Of a stretch of DNA of 64,000 nucleotides, positions 34,404-43,560 are shown piece by piece (within the stretch, counting starts at the first letter, position 1; each line of letters begins with the position of its first letter). Under the pieces are notes generated by a model, which did not search any database, was not told where the DNA came from, and saw nothing but the letters and a program-made list of their open reading frames with translations. The translations under genes were made by a program, and so were the position numbers. The stretch is from positions 1 to 64,000 of the forward strand of contig DAHVQB010000003.1 of the NCBI GenBank assembly GCA_027317945.1, given 5' to 3'. The DNA comes from Microcaldota archaeon (GTDB lineage Archaea > Micrarchaeota > Micrarchaeia > Micrarchaeales > Micrarchaeaceae).

Positions 34404-35177
34404 ATGGTCACCGTATCTGGTATAAAGGAACGCTTGCGCAAAAATGCGGTAAGGCGCCTCATAAGGGAAACTGAGGATGCAAATAAGGTCATGACTGCCA
34501 GCCTCACCAAGCTAGGCGCAGAGCCCCATGATGATGAGGGTGCGGCGTACTTCAAGGCGTTGGGGATAAGGCCGACGGACAACAAGAAGGCCATACGCGA
34601 AGCCTATCTAAGGCAGATGAGGAAGTACCACCCTGACATAAACAAGGAAGCAGGGGCCGAGGCCAAGGCGAGGGAGATAAACGAGGCTTATACTGCCCTG
34701 ACAGGTGCGGCAGTAAGGTATAATGTGGGCGAAGCTGGTCTAATCACGGAAAAACTGCTGAACAACATCAAAAACAACTTTATCAAGGCTTACCAGGATC
34801 GCAGGCACAAAGACTACGATAAGCTGTTGACCTCTGCAGGGTACAATAGGGACAACTGGTCCATAGTAAGCGGCGAGATAAAAGAGTATGCGAACTGGAG
34901 GAAGGCTTTCGATGCCCTGGAGAAGAAGCAGTTCGGCCCCATACTGGATTGCGATATGGAGATAAAGAGGCTCTATGGAGCTAATAGCAAAATGCTGCAA
35001 CTGGAAAAAGATGCAGGAAGGCTAGGGGAACTGAAGCTGAACATAGAAAAGCTTGAGGAGATGCGGGTATTATCAGGCGCGTTCGCGAGGGCCCTGGCTT
35101 CCATAGCCAGGGAGGTAAAGGACAGGCTTGCCGAAGCGGAAGATGAGAACGCTGCGCTCATGAAGAAGAATGCATGA
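34404..35177 (+). CDS. J-domain (DnaJ-like) protein with coiled-coil tail
   Basis: 257 aa. Residues about 48-97 form a J domain with the HPD tripeptide (MRKYHPDINKEAG) and NEAYTAL; J domains stimulate Hsp70 ATPase activity. No Gly/Phe region or zinc fingers, so it is not a canonical DnaJ. The C-terminal two thirds is helical and coiled coil. It lies 56 nt after the Ntn hydrolase; the two may act together in protein quality control, which is inference from position. Confidence 0.85.
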   Translation: MVTVSGIKERLRKNAVRRLIRETEDANKVMTASLTKLGAEPHDDEGAAYFKALGIRPTDNKKAIREAYLRQMRKYHPDINKEAGAEAKAREINEAYTALTGAAVRYNVGEAGLITEKLLNNIKNNFIKAYQDRRHKDYDKLLTSAGYNRDNWSIVSGEIKEYANWRKAFDALEKKQFGPILDCDMEIKRLYGANSKMLQLEKDAGRLGELKLNIEKLEEMRVLSGAFARALASIAREVKDRLAEAEDENAALMKKNA

Positions 35178-35248
35178 TCAATATTGAAGCATGCAATCCA
35201 CTTTAGCGCTGCGCGCATACAGAATAAAGGCAGATGTGCGCAGCGAAG

Positions 35249-35866
35249 TCATAAGCCTGCTGCCGCATCCCTTGCGTTCTTAAGCGCCTTTGCAGTCCAC
35301 ATCAAGTCGTCTATGAACATTGCAAGGAAATCAGACCCCATCCCTTTTCTTAAAGGCGCGAACAAATCTGCATTGCCGATACTTTTATCCGCTGCCGCTT
35401 TCATGATGAAATCGAATGGGATGTGTATCGATCTCTTTATAGGTACCATGTTTAGCTCTATCACGACCTGCCTGAGCTGCTCTATGGACCTTGCGCCGCT
35501 CGCAGATCCGTATCCGACGAATCCCACTACCTTCCTGCTCCACTCTGGGGACAGCCAGTCAAGGGCGTTCTTAAGCGATGCAGGATAACCGTGGTTGTAC
35601 TCCGGAGTGACCATTACGTATGCATCGGCATCATTTATCTTATCCGACCATTTCTGAACTACGGGGTTCGGGTATTTCATGCCCATCATGGAAGGCGATG
35701 TCGGGGAGTCGAACATGGGCATCGGGTAATCCATCAGGTCCAGCAATTCAACGTCCACATCGTCGCGCTTCTTGAGTTCGTCAAGCACCCAATTTGCGGG
35801 CTTCTCACCGAACCTGTTGCTCCTGATGCTCCCGAGTATTATCTTTATCCTGATCTTTTCCGCCAT
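35249..35866 (-). CDS. NADPH-dependent FMN reductase family protein
   Basis: Flavodoxin-fold oxidoreductase. The FMN phosphate loop is GSIRSNRFGEK, with TPEYNHGYPASLKNALDWL as the central family motif and VGFVGYGSASGARSIEQLR after it. About 205 aa. Members reduce quinones, chromate or azo compounds with NAD(P)H. The ATG at 35866 is preceded by GGTCGATTTT; the ATG at 35878 belongs to that leader. Confidence 0.9.
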   Translation of the reverse strand: MAEKIRIKIILGSIRSNRFGEKPANWVLDELKKRDDVDVELLDLMDYPMPMFDSPTSPSMMGMKYPNPVVQKWSDKINDADAYVMVTPEYNHGYPASLKNALDWLSPEWSRKVVGFVGYGSASGARSIEQLRQVVIELNMVPIKRSIHIPFDFIMKAAADKSIGNADLFAPLRKGMGSDFLAMFIDDLMWTAKALKNARDAAAGL

Positions 35867-36005
35867 AAAATCGACCATTTTATGTATAAGACATCATATA
35901 TAATAGTTTATGTAAAAACCTGTTACAATATTGTCTCGCAATCTGAGTTGGCCATTGATGCAGTCGCAATGCCGGTATTTAGAATTTTGGCAGATAAAAC
36001 ATATC

Positions 36006-36587
36006 ATGGCGGTTATGGACGTCCCGAGGCCTGAGGATTATCTGGAAGGCATGCTTTCGAGGGCGAAAAAGCTTTGGGGAAATCCGGCGGCAATGCTTAA
36101 GAAATTGGGCATACGAAAATCCATGGCAGTGGCGGATCTGGGGTGCGGGCCCGGTTTTTTCACAATCCCGATAGCCGGCATAGTCGGATCAAAAGGCTTG
36201 GTATGCGCGGTAGATTCCAATCCAATGGCGATAGGCATGTTAACGGAAGCGGTGCATAGCAGCCATGCGACTCGCATAAAAATAGTAAAGCGCGATGTGT
36301 GCAGTACGGGATTGGACTCTTCATCTATCGATATAGCATTCTTTTCAAATGTCTTCCATGATATAAAGAACAAGGCATCTTTCTTGAAAGAGGTGCATAG
36401 GATATTGAAGCCGGGTGGAGCAGCCATAGACCTTGATTGGGATAAGGTGCGAAGGCCTACGGGGCCTCCGATTGAAATAACAGTGAGTAAGCGGGATGCC
36501 ATTCGCATGCTTTCAAAGGGCGGGTTTAGTAAAATCGATATTATGGATATAGGCAGGTATCATTACTGTCTTATCTGCAGGTCCTAA
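36006..36587 (+). CDS. SAM-dependent methyltransferase (class I)
   Basis: About 193 aa. Motif I VADLGCGPGFFTIPIA, the acidic residue in VCAVDSNPM, and LKEVHRILKPGGAAIDLDW are standard for UbiE/Methyltransf_11-like enzymes. Substrate unknown. The frame opens at 35931; ATG 36006 or 36015 (MDVPRPEDYLEGM) are the likely starts. Stands alone between the flavoprotein and the surface-protein cluster. Confidence 0.85.
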   Translation: MAVMDVPRPEDYLEGMLSRAKKLWGNPAAMLKKLGIRKSMAVADLGCGPGFFTIPIAGIVGSKGLVCAVDSNPMAIGMLTEAVHSSHATRIKIVKRDVCSTGLDSSSIDIAFFSNVFHDIKNKASFLKEVHRILKPGGAAIDLDWDKVRRPTGPPIEITVSKRDAIRMLSKGGFSKIDIMDIGRYHYCLICRS

Positions 36588-36687
36588 TCCCAATTCGGTA
36601 CGACTTATGATATTGTAGCTACTTACCAAAACCTGGCATGGCATTTGGCAACGTAGATGGGCGACGATGCGGCGTGCCAGATACGTA

Positions 36688-36695
36688 TTTATATT
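36688..36695 (+). promoter_or_regulatory. TATA box for the first giant surface-protein gene
   Basis: TTTATATT is centred about 27 nt before the TTG at 36719. This supports TTG as a leaderless start rather than the later ATG at 36746. Confidence 0.5.
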
Positions 36696-36718
36696 AAACC
36701 AGTTCCTACTGTTATTAA

Positions 36719-38989
36719 TTGGATAATGGCTATCTAGTGACTCAAATGGGCGTTGGAGAAAGCGGATCTAAGTTCACGAAGGCACAGAACACGATTGAGT
36801 ATTTAGCTGACTATGGGTGGGCCATACTTATCATTGCAATAGTCGTGGCTGTTCTTTTTGGATTGTTTTCGGGATTCGGGAAGGGGCCTAATGATTGCAT
36901 ACCTTTACAGGGCTTTATGTGCGCTTCGCCCGTCCTTACATCCAACCAATTATCATTTACATTATCCCAAACTAGCGGCCAGTATTATTATGGCGACTGG
37001 GTATTTGTAACGGCTGAAGGCGCTCCGCTGTCGGCTAACGGAATACCGTATAACCTGAGCACAGCAAACATGGTGTCATTAGGGTCACTCAATCCTGGCC
37101 AGACCATAAACGTGGCGTTCAATAGCTTCGCGGCAGGAGGCATACCGTCGAATCTTCCGGTCGGCACGCCTTTCGACGGATATATATGGCTGGGTTATTG
37201 TTCAGGTTCGCCCTGTGGCAGTTCCGGCCCTACCAATTACGCAAAAGTCGGCACCATATCTACAACCGCCACTTCAAGTACCATGGTAACGCCAAATTAC
37301 CTGCTTACGGATTATGCGTCCCCTGTATCGGGCGGCACAGTGACTCCGGGAACCGGATTTTACGCCCGGGGTGCAAAGGTCATATTGGTTGCTTCTAACT
37401 CTAGCGGCTACAAGTTTACGGGCTGGTCCTGCAGCGGCGCAGGCTGCTACAGCGGCCCGTCCAACAGCGTGGCCCTCACCATAGATAACAACATCACGGA
37501 AATTGCGGACTTCGAACTCATAGTTTCCCAATTCTCGTTCAATGTAGTAATCACGCCGTCCTTGTCAGGCACGGTATATCCGTCCAATGGCTTGCAGGAT
37601 GTCGGCAGCAATGTGTTGATATCCGCATATGCGAATTCCAATTATACGTTTAGCAACTGGGTAGGCACAGGGGTTGGCAGCTACACGGGCAGCAACAATC
37701 CTGCCACGGTGACCATGTCAGGGGATATATTCGAGACTGCGTCCTTCGCCCAAAGCGGCGGGCACACATTCCTCCTCAACATGTCCGTGAATCCCTCGGG
37801 AGGCGGAACGGTGAGCCCCGGAAACGCGCTCGAGAGCGCAAACCAGATATACACGATACTTGCAAGCCCTACAACAGGCTACGAGTTCCATGATTGGATA
37901 GGCAATGGCATAGGCAACTATACCGGGACAAGTAATCCTGCCAGCATAAGGATGAACAGCAACATGACCGAGGTAGCGAACTTCAGCTTGCAGTACATAC
38001 CTATAACGCTCACAAACGCGCAATCGACGCCCACCTCTGCAAACTTCCAGCAGATGCTGGTTATAGACAGCCACAACTACGCCGATTTCATTAGGCCGAA
38101 ATGGACCAACATAGAATTCACTACTGGGCCGCACAGCGGCACAGTGCTGCAAGCGTGGGTAGAAAGCGGAGCTACCAATGCATCCACAAGGACCGTCGTA
38201 TGGATCAATATGGGTTCAGACACCATAGCTGCAAATTCCAACACGGTAATATACATGGACTTCATGCCGGGCAATGTCATGTCCGCATCGGGGCCCACCG
38301 GAGAGGCGCCTGAGCTGACATGCACCAGCGGCCCCCCCACAAGCAACGGCTGCACCCCATACGCCACGTATGACAATGGTGCCAGCGTATTTACCAACTA
38401 TCAGAATTTTGCAGGCAGCGGTGCGGCTCCTTCGGGATGGTATTCAAGCGGCCAATCCACAGGTTGCTCGTATGTAAGCTACAATAACGGCTATGATATA
38501 GGCGCAGTAAATGGATGCGGATGGGTGTACTTTGGCTCTGACTTCCCGATAAACAGCGGCCTTGTCATGGACACGCAGCTTACGTACATACAGACTAACA
38601 CCGCTGGCAACTGGCAGGATCCGTTCATTGACAGCGCTTCCTCCAGCGGATGGTCCCCGCAGGGCGCGGCAGTCGGATGGCAGGATAACTACGCGTGTAA
38701 TGGAAACGATGAAGGCGCACCGTTTGTGCTCACATCGGGGCCGGGCGGCACGGTTATAGGGTCTGACAGCGGCGTTTACCCTCCTGGCGTGATTACCGTA
38801 ACTAACAGCGAAGTGTACTCTAACTATACTTCTGCAATAAGCGGCACCGATATCCTATCTGACAGCGGTTATGTTGTGCTTGCAAGTTATACCACCAATT
38901 ACTGCGGTTCGAGTTTCAGCGGTTACTGGGTGAGAACCAGAGAGGCGCCTCCGGGTGGGGTCATGCCTTCGGTAACTTTCGGGACATGA
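36719..38989 (+). CDS. Giant pilin-signal surface protein with InlB-type repeats and DUF2341-like C-terminus
   Basis: 756 aa. Class III signal peptide KAQNTIEYLADYGWAILII (from residue 22), a conserved N-terminal domain (C-IPLQGFMC, YYYGDWVFV, GYIWLGYC), then three repeats of about 80 aa resembling bacterial InlB B-repeats (YKFTGWSCSG, YTFSNWVGTGVGSYTGSNNPA, YEFHDWIGNGIGNYTG, each ending near TEIADF). The C-terminal 320 residues (ADFIRPKWTNIEF, WINMGSDTIAANSNTVIYMDF) look like DUF2341 followed by a jelly-roll-like domain. Probably an extracellular adhesin or sheath component. Start TTG 36719, or ATG 36746. Paralogue of the next gene. Confidence 0.82.
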   Translation: MDNGYLVTQMGVGESGSKFTKAQNTIEYLADYGWAILIIAIVVAVLFGLFSGFGKGPNDCIPLQGFMCASPVLTSNQLSFTLSQTSGQYYYGDWVFVTAEGAPLSANGIPYNLSTANMVSLGSLNPGQTINVAFNSFAAGGIPSNLPVGTPFDGYIWLGYCSGSPCGSSGPTNYAKVGTISTTATSSTMVTPNYLLTDYASPVSGGTVTPGTGFYARGAKVILVASNSSGYKFTGWSCSGAGCYSGPSNSVALTIDNNITEIADFELIVSQFSFNVVITPSLSGTVYPSNGLQDVGSNVLISAYANSNYTFSNWVGTGVGSYTGSNNPATVTMSGDIFETASFAQSGGHTFLLNMSVNPSGGGTVSPGNALESANQIYTILASPTTGYEFHDWIGNGIGNYTGTSNPASIRMNSNMTEVANFSLQYIPITLTNAQSTPTSANFQQMLVIDSHNYADFIRPKWTNIEFTTGPHSGTVLQAWVESGATNASTRTVVWINMGSDTIAANSNTVIYMDFMPGNVMSASGPTGEAPELTCTSGPPTSNGCTPYATYDNGASVFTNYQNFAGSGAAPSGWYSSGQSTGCSYVSYNNGYDIGAVNGCGWVYFGSDFPINSGLVMDTQLTYIQTNTAGNWQDPFIDSASSSGWSPQGAAVGWQDNYACNGNDEGAPFVLTSGPGGTVIGSDSGVYPPGVITVTNSEVYSNYTSAISGTDILSDSGYVVLASYTTNYCGSSFSGYWVRTREAPPGGVMPSVTFGT

Positions 38990-39001
38990 AGTGTGATTAT
39001 C

Positions 39002-41203
39002 ATGCAACGCTCAATGAATACCGCTTTCGGCGGCCAGATTGGTAGCGCAGCGCGGCGCCTGAAAGCGCAGACCGTAGTCGAATACTTGATGACCTACGGG
39101 TGGGCGGTACTCGCAATAGCTGTGGCTATAACTGCCTTGTATGCATTGGGGATTTTTAACATGGGAACAAATGCGTGCATACCGTCGTCTGGCTTCTTGT
39201 GCACGGATGCCGTTTATGGCACTGATGGAATAAGCATAAGTTTCGGGCAGCAAAGCGCTCAGATTTACTACGGCGACTGGGTATTTGTGGCACCGCAGAG
39301 TTCTGCCTTGATAAGCGGGATACCGGCGAACTTCTCGAACAACTTCCTGAACGGGGTCCAGATACCTGGCGGGGTGCTATCTCCAGGAGAGGTCGTATCG
39401 GTATTTTTCCCTACAGGCAAAGGAGGAGGGATACCGAAAGACGCGCCAGTAGGCACTCAATTTTCCGGCAGCGTTTGGTTTGGATACTGCCTGAAGCCAT
39501 GCTTCAGTCCGACCAACTTCACCCGCGCAGCTGCGCTTTCAATAGGCGAGAGCGGCACGCTGCTTTACGGACCTACTGGAAGCACTTCGTACACCGAGTA
39601 CTATCTCACGGAAGCGGCATCAACCTCTGCCGGCGGAGGCGTATATCCGGGATCCGGCTACTATCCTGCGGGATCGCCCATAAGTTTGAGGGCGACCAAC
39701 TCATCAAACTACATATTCAGCGGATGGTCGTGCCTCGGCTCAAATTGCTATAATGGGAACTCTGCCACAGGCAGCATAACCTTAAACAATAATATGACAG
39801 AGATAGCCAACTTCCAACTGATACCAGGTTATAACGGCCCTTCTTACATGCTCAATATGACGACGCGCCCTGTCGGAGGGGGAACTTTCTACCCTGCGAA
39901 CGGGTTACAGGAAGCCGATTCAATTGTAACGATATCAGCTTTCCAGAATTCTAGCTACACGTTTAATAGCTGGATTGGCACAGGAACAGGAAGCTATACA
40001 GGAAGCAACAATCCCGCCACAATAACAATGGGCAGCAACATAGTGGAAATCGCTAAATTCAACCAATCCGGGCCCCCGACCTACCCGCTCACCATGCTAG
40101 CAAGCCCGGGAGGCACGGGTTCTGTCAGCCCTGGCAACGTGATAGAGACTGCCAACCAGGTCTACAACATACTTGCAAATCCGGGCTCTGGCTACACCTT
40201 TAATAGCTGGGCAGGAACCGGCACAGGAAGCTACAGCGGGACCAGAAATCCTGCATCCATAAGCATGAATGGGCCGATAACGGAGATCGCCAATTTCGTA
40301 TATGCGCCTACCTATAACCCAACATCATGCACACAGTCTGCAGGCTGCGTCAGGGATATAGTATACTCGCAAAACACTACGCTGACTGGCGATATAGTCA
40401 CGACAGGAAGCATAACGGTAGAAAGCGGGGTGACGCTCACTACTGAAGGATACAGCATCATAGCGGGGGCATCCTTCTCAAACTCTGGCACAGTCTCTAC
40501 AGGCTCACCAGGCAATGGAGGGTCAAGCCAAGAGGGCACTGGCAATCAGGGAGGCAGTGTAATAGGGCTAGGTGGAAGCGGCGGCGGAGGAGGCGGGGGC
40601 AGCGGATACGGAGGCAGTGGATATTCTGGCGGAGCAGGCGGCACAGCGAATGCGACTGCAGGAGGGGGAGGAGGAGGCGGAACCAGCGGGAGCAGCAATG
40701 GAGGCAATGGCGCTTCGGGCAGCACGCCATCCGTGCCTTCACTCAGTAATTCTATGCTTGCCTCTTGGTTCTCCACAGGGATGGCACGGTTCCTTGAGGG
40801 TGCGGGAGGCGGGGGCGGCGGTCTCGCCTATTCTAGCGGTGCGCCAGGAGGCGCAGGAGGGCAGGGTGGTTACGGCTCTGGCGGAAGTTATGGCCTTTAT
40901 GTACAAGCGGACGCCATAATAGCAGGCACGATTAATGCCACTGGCAATAAGGGATTGGTAGGCAGCGGTGGAGAATGGTTCGGAGGCGGCGGAGGGGGAG
41001 GAGGAGGAGGCGGGGGCGGCGGGCTTGTCATACTTGCCTATAGCACCGGATCCACACCATCTACTACAGGAATAAGTGGTAGTGGAGGCGCAGGAGGGAG
41101 TGGAGGAGCTGGCACGTCAAGCGGCAATGGCGGAACCGGCGGCGGAGGAGGCAATGGCGCCGCTGTAACTTACTTATACAGTACGCCACCGATAACGCCA
41201 TAG
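39002..41203 (+). CDS. Giant pilin-signal surface protein with InlB-type repeats and Gly-rich C-terminus
   Basis: About 733 aa. Class III signal peptide KAQTVVEYLMTYGWAVLAIA, the same N-terminal domain as its neighbour (ACIPSSGFLCTD, IYYGDWVFV, GSVWFGYC), three InlB-type repeats (YIFSGWSCLG, YTFNSWIGTGTGSYTG, YTFNSWAGTGTGSYSG), then a different C-terminus: LTTEGYSIIAG and a very Gly-rich region. That C-terminus matches the truncated gene at 1-1032. It looks like a modular family that swaps C-terminal domains. The ATG at 39002 follows GTGTGAT; the GTG at 38993 lies within that sequence. Confidence 0.83.
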   Translation: MQRSMNTAFGGQIGSAARRLKAQTVVEYLMTYGWAVLAIAVAITALYALGIFNMGTNACIPSSGFLCTDAVYGTDGISISFGQQSAQIYYGDWVFVAPQSSALISGIPANFSNNFLNGVQIPGGVLSPGEVVSVFFPTGKGGGIPKDAPVGTQFSGSVWFGYCLKPCFSPTNFTRAAALSIGESGTLLYGPTGSTSYTEYYLTEAASTSAGGGVYPGSGYYPAGSPISLRATNSSNYIFSGWSCLGSNCYNGNSATGSITLNNNMTEIANFQLIPGYNGPSYMLNMTTRPVGGGTFYPANGLQEADSIVTISAFQNSSYTFNSWIGTGTGSYTGSNNPATITMGSNIVEIAKFNQSGPPTYPLTMLASPGGTGSVSPGNVIETANQVYNILANPGSGYTFNSWAGTGTGSYSGTRNPASISMNGPITEIANFVYAPTYNPTSCTQSAGCVRDIVYSQNTTLTGDIVTTGSITVESGVTLTTEGYSIIAGASFSNSGTVSTGSPGNGGSSQEGTGNQGGSVIGLGGSGGGGGGGSGYGGSGYSGGAGGTANATAGGGGGGGTSGSSNGGNGASGSTPSVPSLSNSMLASWFSTGMARFLEGAGGGGGGLAYSSGAPGGAGGQGGYGSGGSYGLYVQADAIIAGTINATGNKGLVGSGGEWFGGGGGGGGGGGGGGLVILAYSTGSTPSTTGISGSGGAGGSGGAGTSSGNGGTGGGGGNGAAVTYLYSTPPITP

Positions 41204-41238
41204 GCAGTATATTGGAATATCAGATGATGGTGTTTAAT

Positions 41239-41835
41239 ATGCGCTCCAAAACTATGCTTGTATTACTTCTTGCGGCTTATCTGATCCAGCAGGCAGCATG
41301 CGCAAGTAGCGGAACTTCGGTAGTGACGATTTCGAACAGCAGCATACATTTGACGGTAGGCAGGTATAGCGGCACTGTGATGATAATTAACTGCAGCGTA
41401 GCGTTGCAGAATGGGACTTCAGGGCGCACGGTCCTGATTTCGCCGAACCAGAAGGATCTTTTGGCTGAAGGTATAACCGTGAATGCAAGCCCAATATCAT
41501 TTTCGGATGCACCGCCGTTTCAATGCAGGATCATAATCGCGGCAAATCCCTCTGCCAAGCCCGGCAACTACTCGATTCAATTTGCAACCATTGGCGCAGA
41601 CCCTTCAATCAACAATGCAACAGTGAACGTATTTGTCTCCCCTTCACAGAGCACGACAACCCAACAGATTCCTGCCGGAACTGCCTCGGGCCCGCAGCAA
41701 ATCGGCCAACAGCCCGATTATGTTACGCAGTTATTTGTGACAATAGCAGCAATCATCGTCATTATCGCGTTGTATGTTACCATAATGAACAGGAGAAAAA
41801 GGAATTTTGATGCATTTCAAATAGAGCAAAGTTGA
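41239..41835 (+). CDS. Small secreted protein with signal peptide and C-terminal membrane anchor
   Basis: About 198 aa. Sec-type signal peptide (MRSKTMLVLLLAAYLIQQAACA), an extracellular beta-rich domain with sequons and two Cys, a Gln/Thr-rich linker, a membrane helix (LFVTIAAIIVIIALYVTIM) and a basic cytoplasmic tail. It closely follows the giant surface-protein genes and may help anchor or export them; this is inference. The open frame starts at a TTG at 41212; ATG 41239 after GGTGTTTAAT gives the clean signal peptide. Confidence 0.72.
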   Translation: MRSKTMLVLLLAAYLIQQAACASSGTSVVTISNSSIHLTVGRYSGTVMIINCSVALQNGTSGRTVLISPNQKDLLAEGITVNASPISFSDAPPFQCRIIIAANPSAKPGNYSIQFATIGADPSINNATVNVFVSPSQSTTTQQIPAGTASGPQQIGQQPDYVTQLFVTIAAIIVIIALYVTIMNRRKRNFDAFQIEQS

Positions 41836-41865
41836 AGCACGATGGATCATAATTGCAGTACCGCA

Positions 41866-43452
41866 TCAATACATGTTATTCAATCTTTTTATCCTGGCAT
41901 CTATCGGAGGATGCGATGACAACAAATCCGAGGTGTCATTCAGCAGGACACTGAGAAGCACATCCGCCGTATATAAGAATATTGCAACCGCGCAAATTAG
42001 GACCAACGAGAAAACCCATAACTGTATGGATAACCCGAAAAATAGGTAAGAGAAGAAGACGATGAGCATAATGTCCCCTCCAACTGTCTCAAGATTCCAT
42101 ACGCTGCCCCGCCGATTCATGTCCTGTCCACTGGAATGCGTATCCGAAAGGTATAGTTGAGCCGCTAAGCCCCCCATCATGCCGGTAATTGCGCCGCCCT
42201 TCCCATCAGCGTGACCCTTTATCTTACTGAGAGCGCTTGCAAGTGCGTGAGGATCCCTGGTAAGCCTTGCACCGTTCGCATCGGCCATGTACTCCCTGCT
42301 TCTGGAAACGGCAGGCCTTATCATTAGATTCAGAAGACCCGGCAATGTACCGAGGAAAAACCATAAGGAATACGCCACTACCAAGACGAACGCCATGGCA
42401 TAAAGGATGTTGGCGGGATTCTGCGTCACCACTGCGCCAGAAATCCATGGCGCCATAGCGGCAGGATATGCGGTGCTCAGTGCCCGTATCACTAAAAACA
42501 GCGATGGGGCCACGAAAAATGTAACGACTATCGCCACCAGCGACAGCACGATGAAAAATGCTGCCATATAGACCCAGCTCATAATTACAAGTAACAGCAC
42601 ACACAACAAACACAGGAGACCGAAGAAGACCAACGCTATCAGACCTATTGTGCCGCTCAACTGCATTGACATGATCCACGCAGTAACCGCCCCGAACACT
42701 ACGGATCCCAGGCCAAGGGCCATCATGGCTGGCAGGGACTCGCTAACTGATGATAAGGCCATGGCCTGTGGCTTTGTAATCAAGCTGAATATGCTCCTGA
42801 CGAATATTGCAGGCAAAGCTATGGCAGTTGCAAGCATTGTGGTTATGGTCATGAGTTGGCTGTCCCCATTGGCTATATGTGACGTTTCGTGCGCCAATAC
42901 GCCCTGAAGCTCCCTCTTATCCATGGTCTCCAGCAACGCGGAGGTAACCACTATCGCAGACTCGTTTCTTCCTCTGCTCGTGGCGAATGCATTAAGTGCT
43001 TCGGACTCCTGAATGTAAATTTTGGGCATGCGTATCTGTGTTGAAGCGGCCAGGCCCTCTACGGAAGAGTATAATGAGCGGTTCTGTGCCCTGTCCGCCG
43101 CTTTGGCACGCGACAATCGCAGTAGCATTTTATAACCTGCGAAATAGACGACCAGTACGTATGCGGCTGCCAGCACCATGCAGATAAGCAAGCCGTATGT
43201 TGTTACATAGCTGAACGTACCTGCTTGCGGGGCAGGGACTATGCCGGAACTCATGTTCATTGCATAGCCGTAGATTGAGCTGCCGCTGCTGGACAAAGCG
43301 CTTGAATCAAATGCATACGCATAGCCCACTACGATTATAAATGCAAATGTAGAGAAAACGAGGATGGCCCCTAAAATCAGTATCATTAGCAACGATTTGA
43401 CATGGTTTCTTTGTATCACGTCGAAAAAGCTGACGCCATTTGCAGTGCCCAT
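41866..43452 (-). CDS. htpX: M48 family membrane metalloprotease (HtpX-like)
   Basis: 528 aa, much longer than bacterial HtpX (about 290). Zinc site HETSH (HExxH) in GVLAHETSHIANGD near residue 190; third ligand Glu in SRSREYMADANGARL near residue 390. Hydrophobic segments at the N-terminus, several around the active site, and additional ones near residues 260-370 and at the C-terminus. Membrane-protein quality control in the cytoplasmic membrane is the usual role. Confidence 0.88.
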   Translation of the reverse strand: MGTANGVSFFDVIQRNHVKSLLMILILGAILVFSTFAFIIVVGYAYAFDSSALSSSGSSIYGYAMNMSSGIVPAPQAGTFSYVTTYGLLICMVLAAAYVLVVYFAGYKMLLRLSRAKAADRAQNRSLYSSVEGLAASTQIRMPKIYIQESEALNAFATSRGRNESAIVVTSALLETMDKRELQGVLAHETSHIANGDSQLMTITTMLATAIALPAIFVRSIFSLITKPQAMALSSVSESLPAMMALGLGSVVFGAVTAWIMSMQLSGTIGLIALVFFGLLCLLCVLLLVIMSWVYMAAFFIVLSLVAIVVTFFVAPSLFLVIRALSTAYPAAMAPWISGAVVTQNPANILYAMAFVLVVAYSLWFFLGTLPGLLNLMIRPAVSRSREYMADANGARLTRDPHALASALSKIKGHADGKGGAITGMMGGLAAQLYLSDTHSSGQDMNRRGSVWNLETVGGDIMLIVFFSYLFFGLSIQLWVFSLVLICAVAIFLYTADVLLSVLLNDTSDLLSSHPPIDARIKRLNNMY

Positions 43453-43560
43453 CGGTTAATCACGCCCCATGCAGACCATTGTGCATGCCGTGTTTTCCAA
43501 TGGCTGCTTAATTATAAAAATGTACTGCCTTGCGAAATCTGGTCCGTTACTTGTCCCATG

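Noticed and set aside
40572-41160. Possible tandem-repeat array or CRISPR in the GGC-rich stretch
   Set aside because: It is simple Gly codon repetition inside a coding frame, without regular spacers.
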